From Planctomycetaceae bacterium (GTDB taxonomy: Bacteria; Planctomycetota; Planctomycetia; Planctomycetales; Planctomycetaceae), in contig JAGQQP010000271.1 of the NCBI GenBank assembly GCA_020426085.1, positions 1 to 6,096 of the forward strand: a stretch of DNA of 6,096 bases, in the 5' to 3' direction. Positions 5,869 through 6,096 of this stretch are shown piece after piece (position 1 is the first letter of the stretch; the number at the start of each line of letters is the position of its first letter). The position numbers and the translations under genes were made by a program. Under the pieces are notes generated by a model. It made no database searches, was not told the origin of the DNA, and saw only the letters and a program-made list of their open reading frames with translations.

Positions 5869-6096
5869 ATGCGTCTCAAATCTTTCCTTCTATTACTGGT
5901 TCTTACTGTTTCCGTCACGTCACATGCAGCAGAAAACACAAATATCCCAACCAGGCCGGAAGCAGCCAGCCAGATCCCTGACGCATTCTTTAAATACATC
6001 GAACGAGAGGAACCTGCCTATAAATGGGAAATCCATGATTCATTCTCGCACGAGGGTGTCACTGCCTATCCGGTTGAACTGACTTCTCAGACCTGG
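5869..6096 (+). CDS. PhoPQ-activated pathogenicity-related (PqaA-like) protein, N-terminal 76 residues (gene runs off the right edge)
   Basis: The frame is open from an ATG at 5869 to the end of the window. Residues 1-21 are a clear Sec signal peptide: basic MRLK, a Leu/Val-rich core (5-16), and a likely cleavage after SHA (18-20). The mature part has KYIEREEPAYKWEI (42-55) and a stretch ending VELTSQTW (69-76). The pattern of a Y(V/I)..EEP.Y.W segment, then a variable turn, then LTSQTW is what I recall from the start of the PhoPQ-activated pathogenicity-related family, secreted proteins with an alpha/beta-hydrolase-like fold named after Salmonella PqaA and frequent in planctomycetes. The catalytic region is outside the window, so activity cannot be judged. 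The ribosome site is weak. An overlapping frame starting at ATG 5864 lacks any signal peptide or motif and is a shadow. It lies 110 bases after the lipoprotein gene. Confidence 0.7.
   Translation, partial: MRLKSFLLLLVLTVSVTSHAAENTNIPTRPEAASQIPDAFFKYIEREEPAYKWEIHDSFSHEGVTAYPVELTSQTW

Overview
The window looks like part of a planctomycete chromosome. A Gimesia- or Rubinisphaera-like organism is my inference from three things: the roughly balanced base composition, a DUF1559 prepilin-like protein with the leader typical of that phylum, and a planctomycete-style lipoprotein next to it. No transposase, phage gene, CRISPR array, tRNA or rRNA was recognised. Nothing here looks like a new multi-gene system.

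Left half, minus strand (1-3412): murE, then murF, then the first 41 codons of mraY, transcribed right to left. This is the order of the classical dcw cell-wall cluster. The three products act in sequence: MurE adds the diamino acid (meso-diaminopimelate, judging by a DNPR motif), MurF adds D-Ala-D-Ala, and MraY moves the finished UDP-MurNAc-pentapeptide onto undecaprenyl phosphate at the membrane. murE and murF are 56 bases apart. murF and mraY are separated by 278 non-coding bases holding a four-way-junction-like inverted-repeat structure followed directly by a strong intrinsic terminator. This is the most interesting non-coding stretch in the window.

Middle (3413-4117): a divergent intergenic region of about 700 bases with no convincing gene. 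It holds a possible murE promoter, a perfect small palindrome, and on the plus strand a leader at 3891-3970 that can fold into mutually exclusive structures and ends in a T7 terminator, as an attenuator or riboswitch would.

Right half, plus strand (4118-6096): a DUF1559 protein with a type IV pilin-like N-terminus, a small lipoprotein with a carboxypeptidase-regulatory/transthyretin-like fold, and the start of a secreted PhoPQ-activated pathogenicity-related (PqaA-like) protein that runs off the window. All three carry export signals, so this half encodes cell-surface or periplasmic proteins of largely unknown role.
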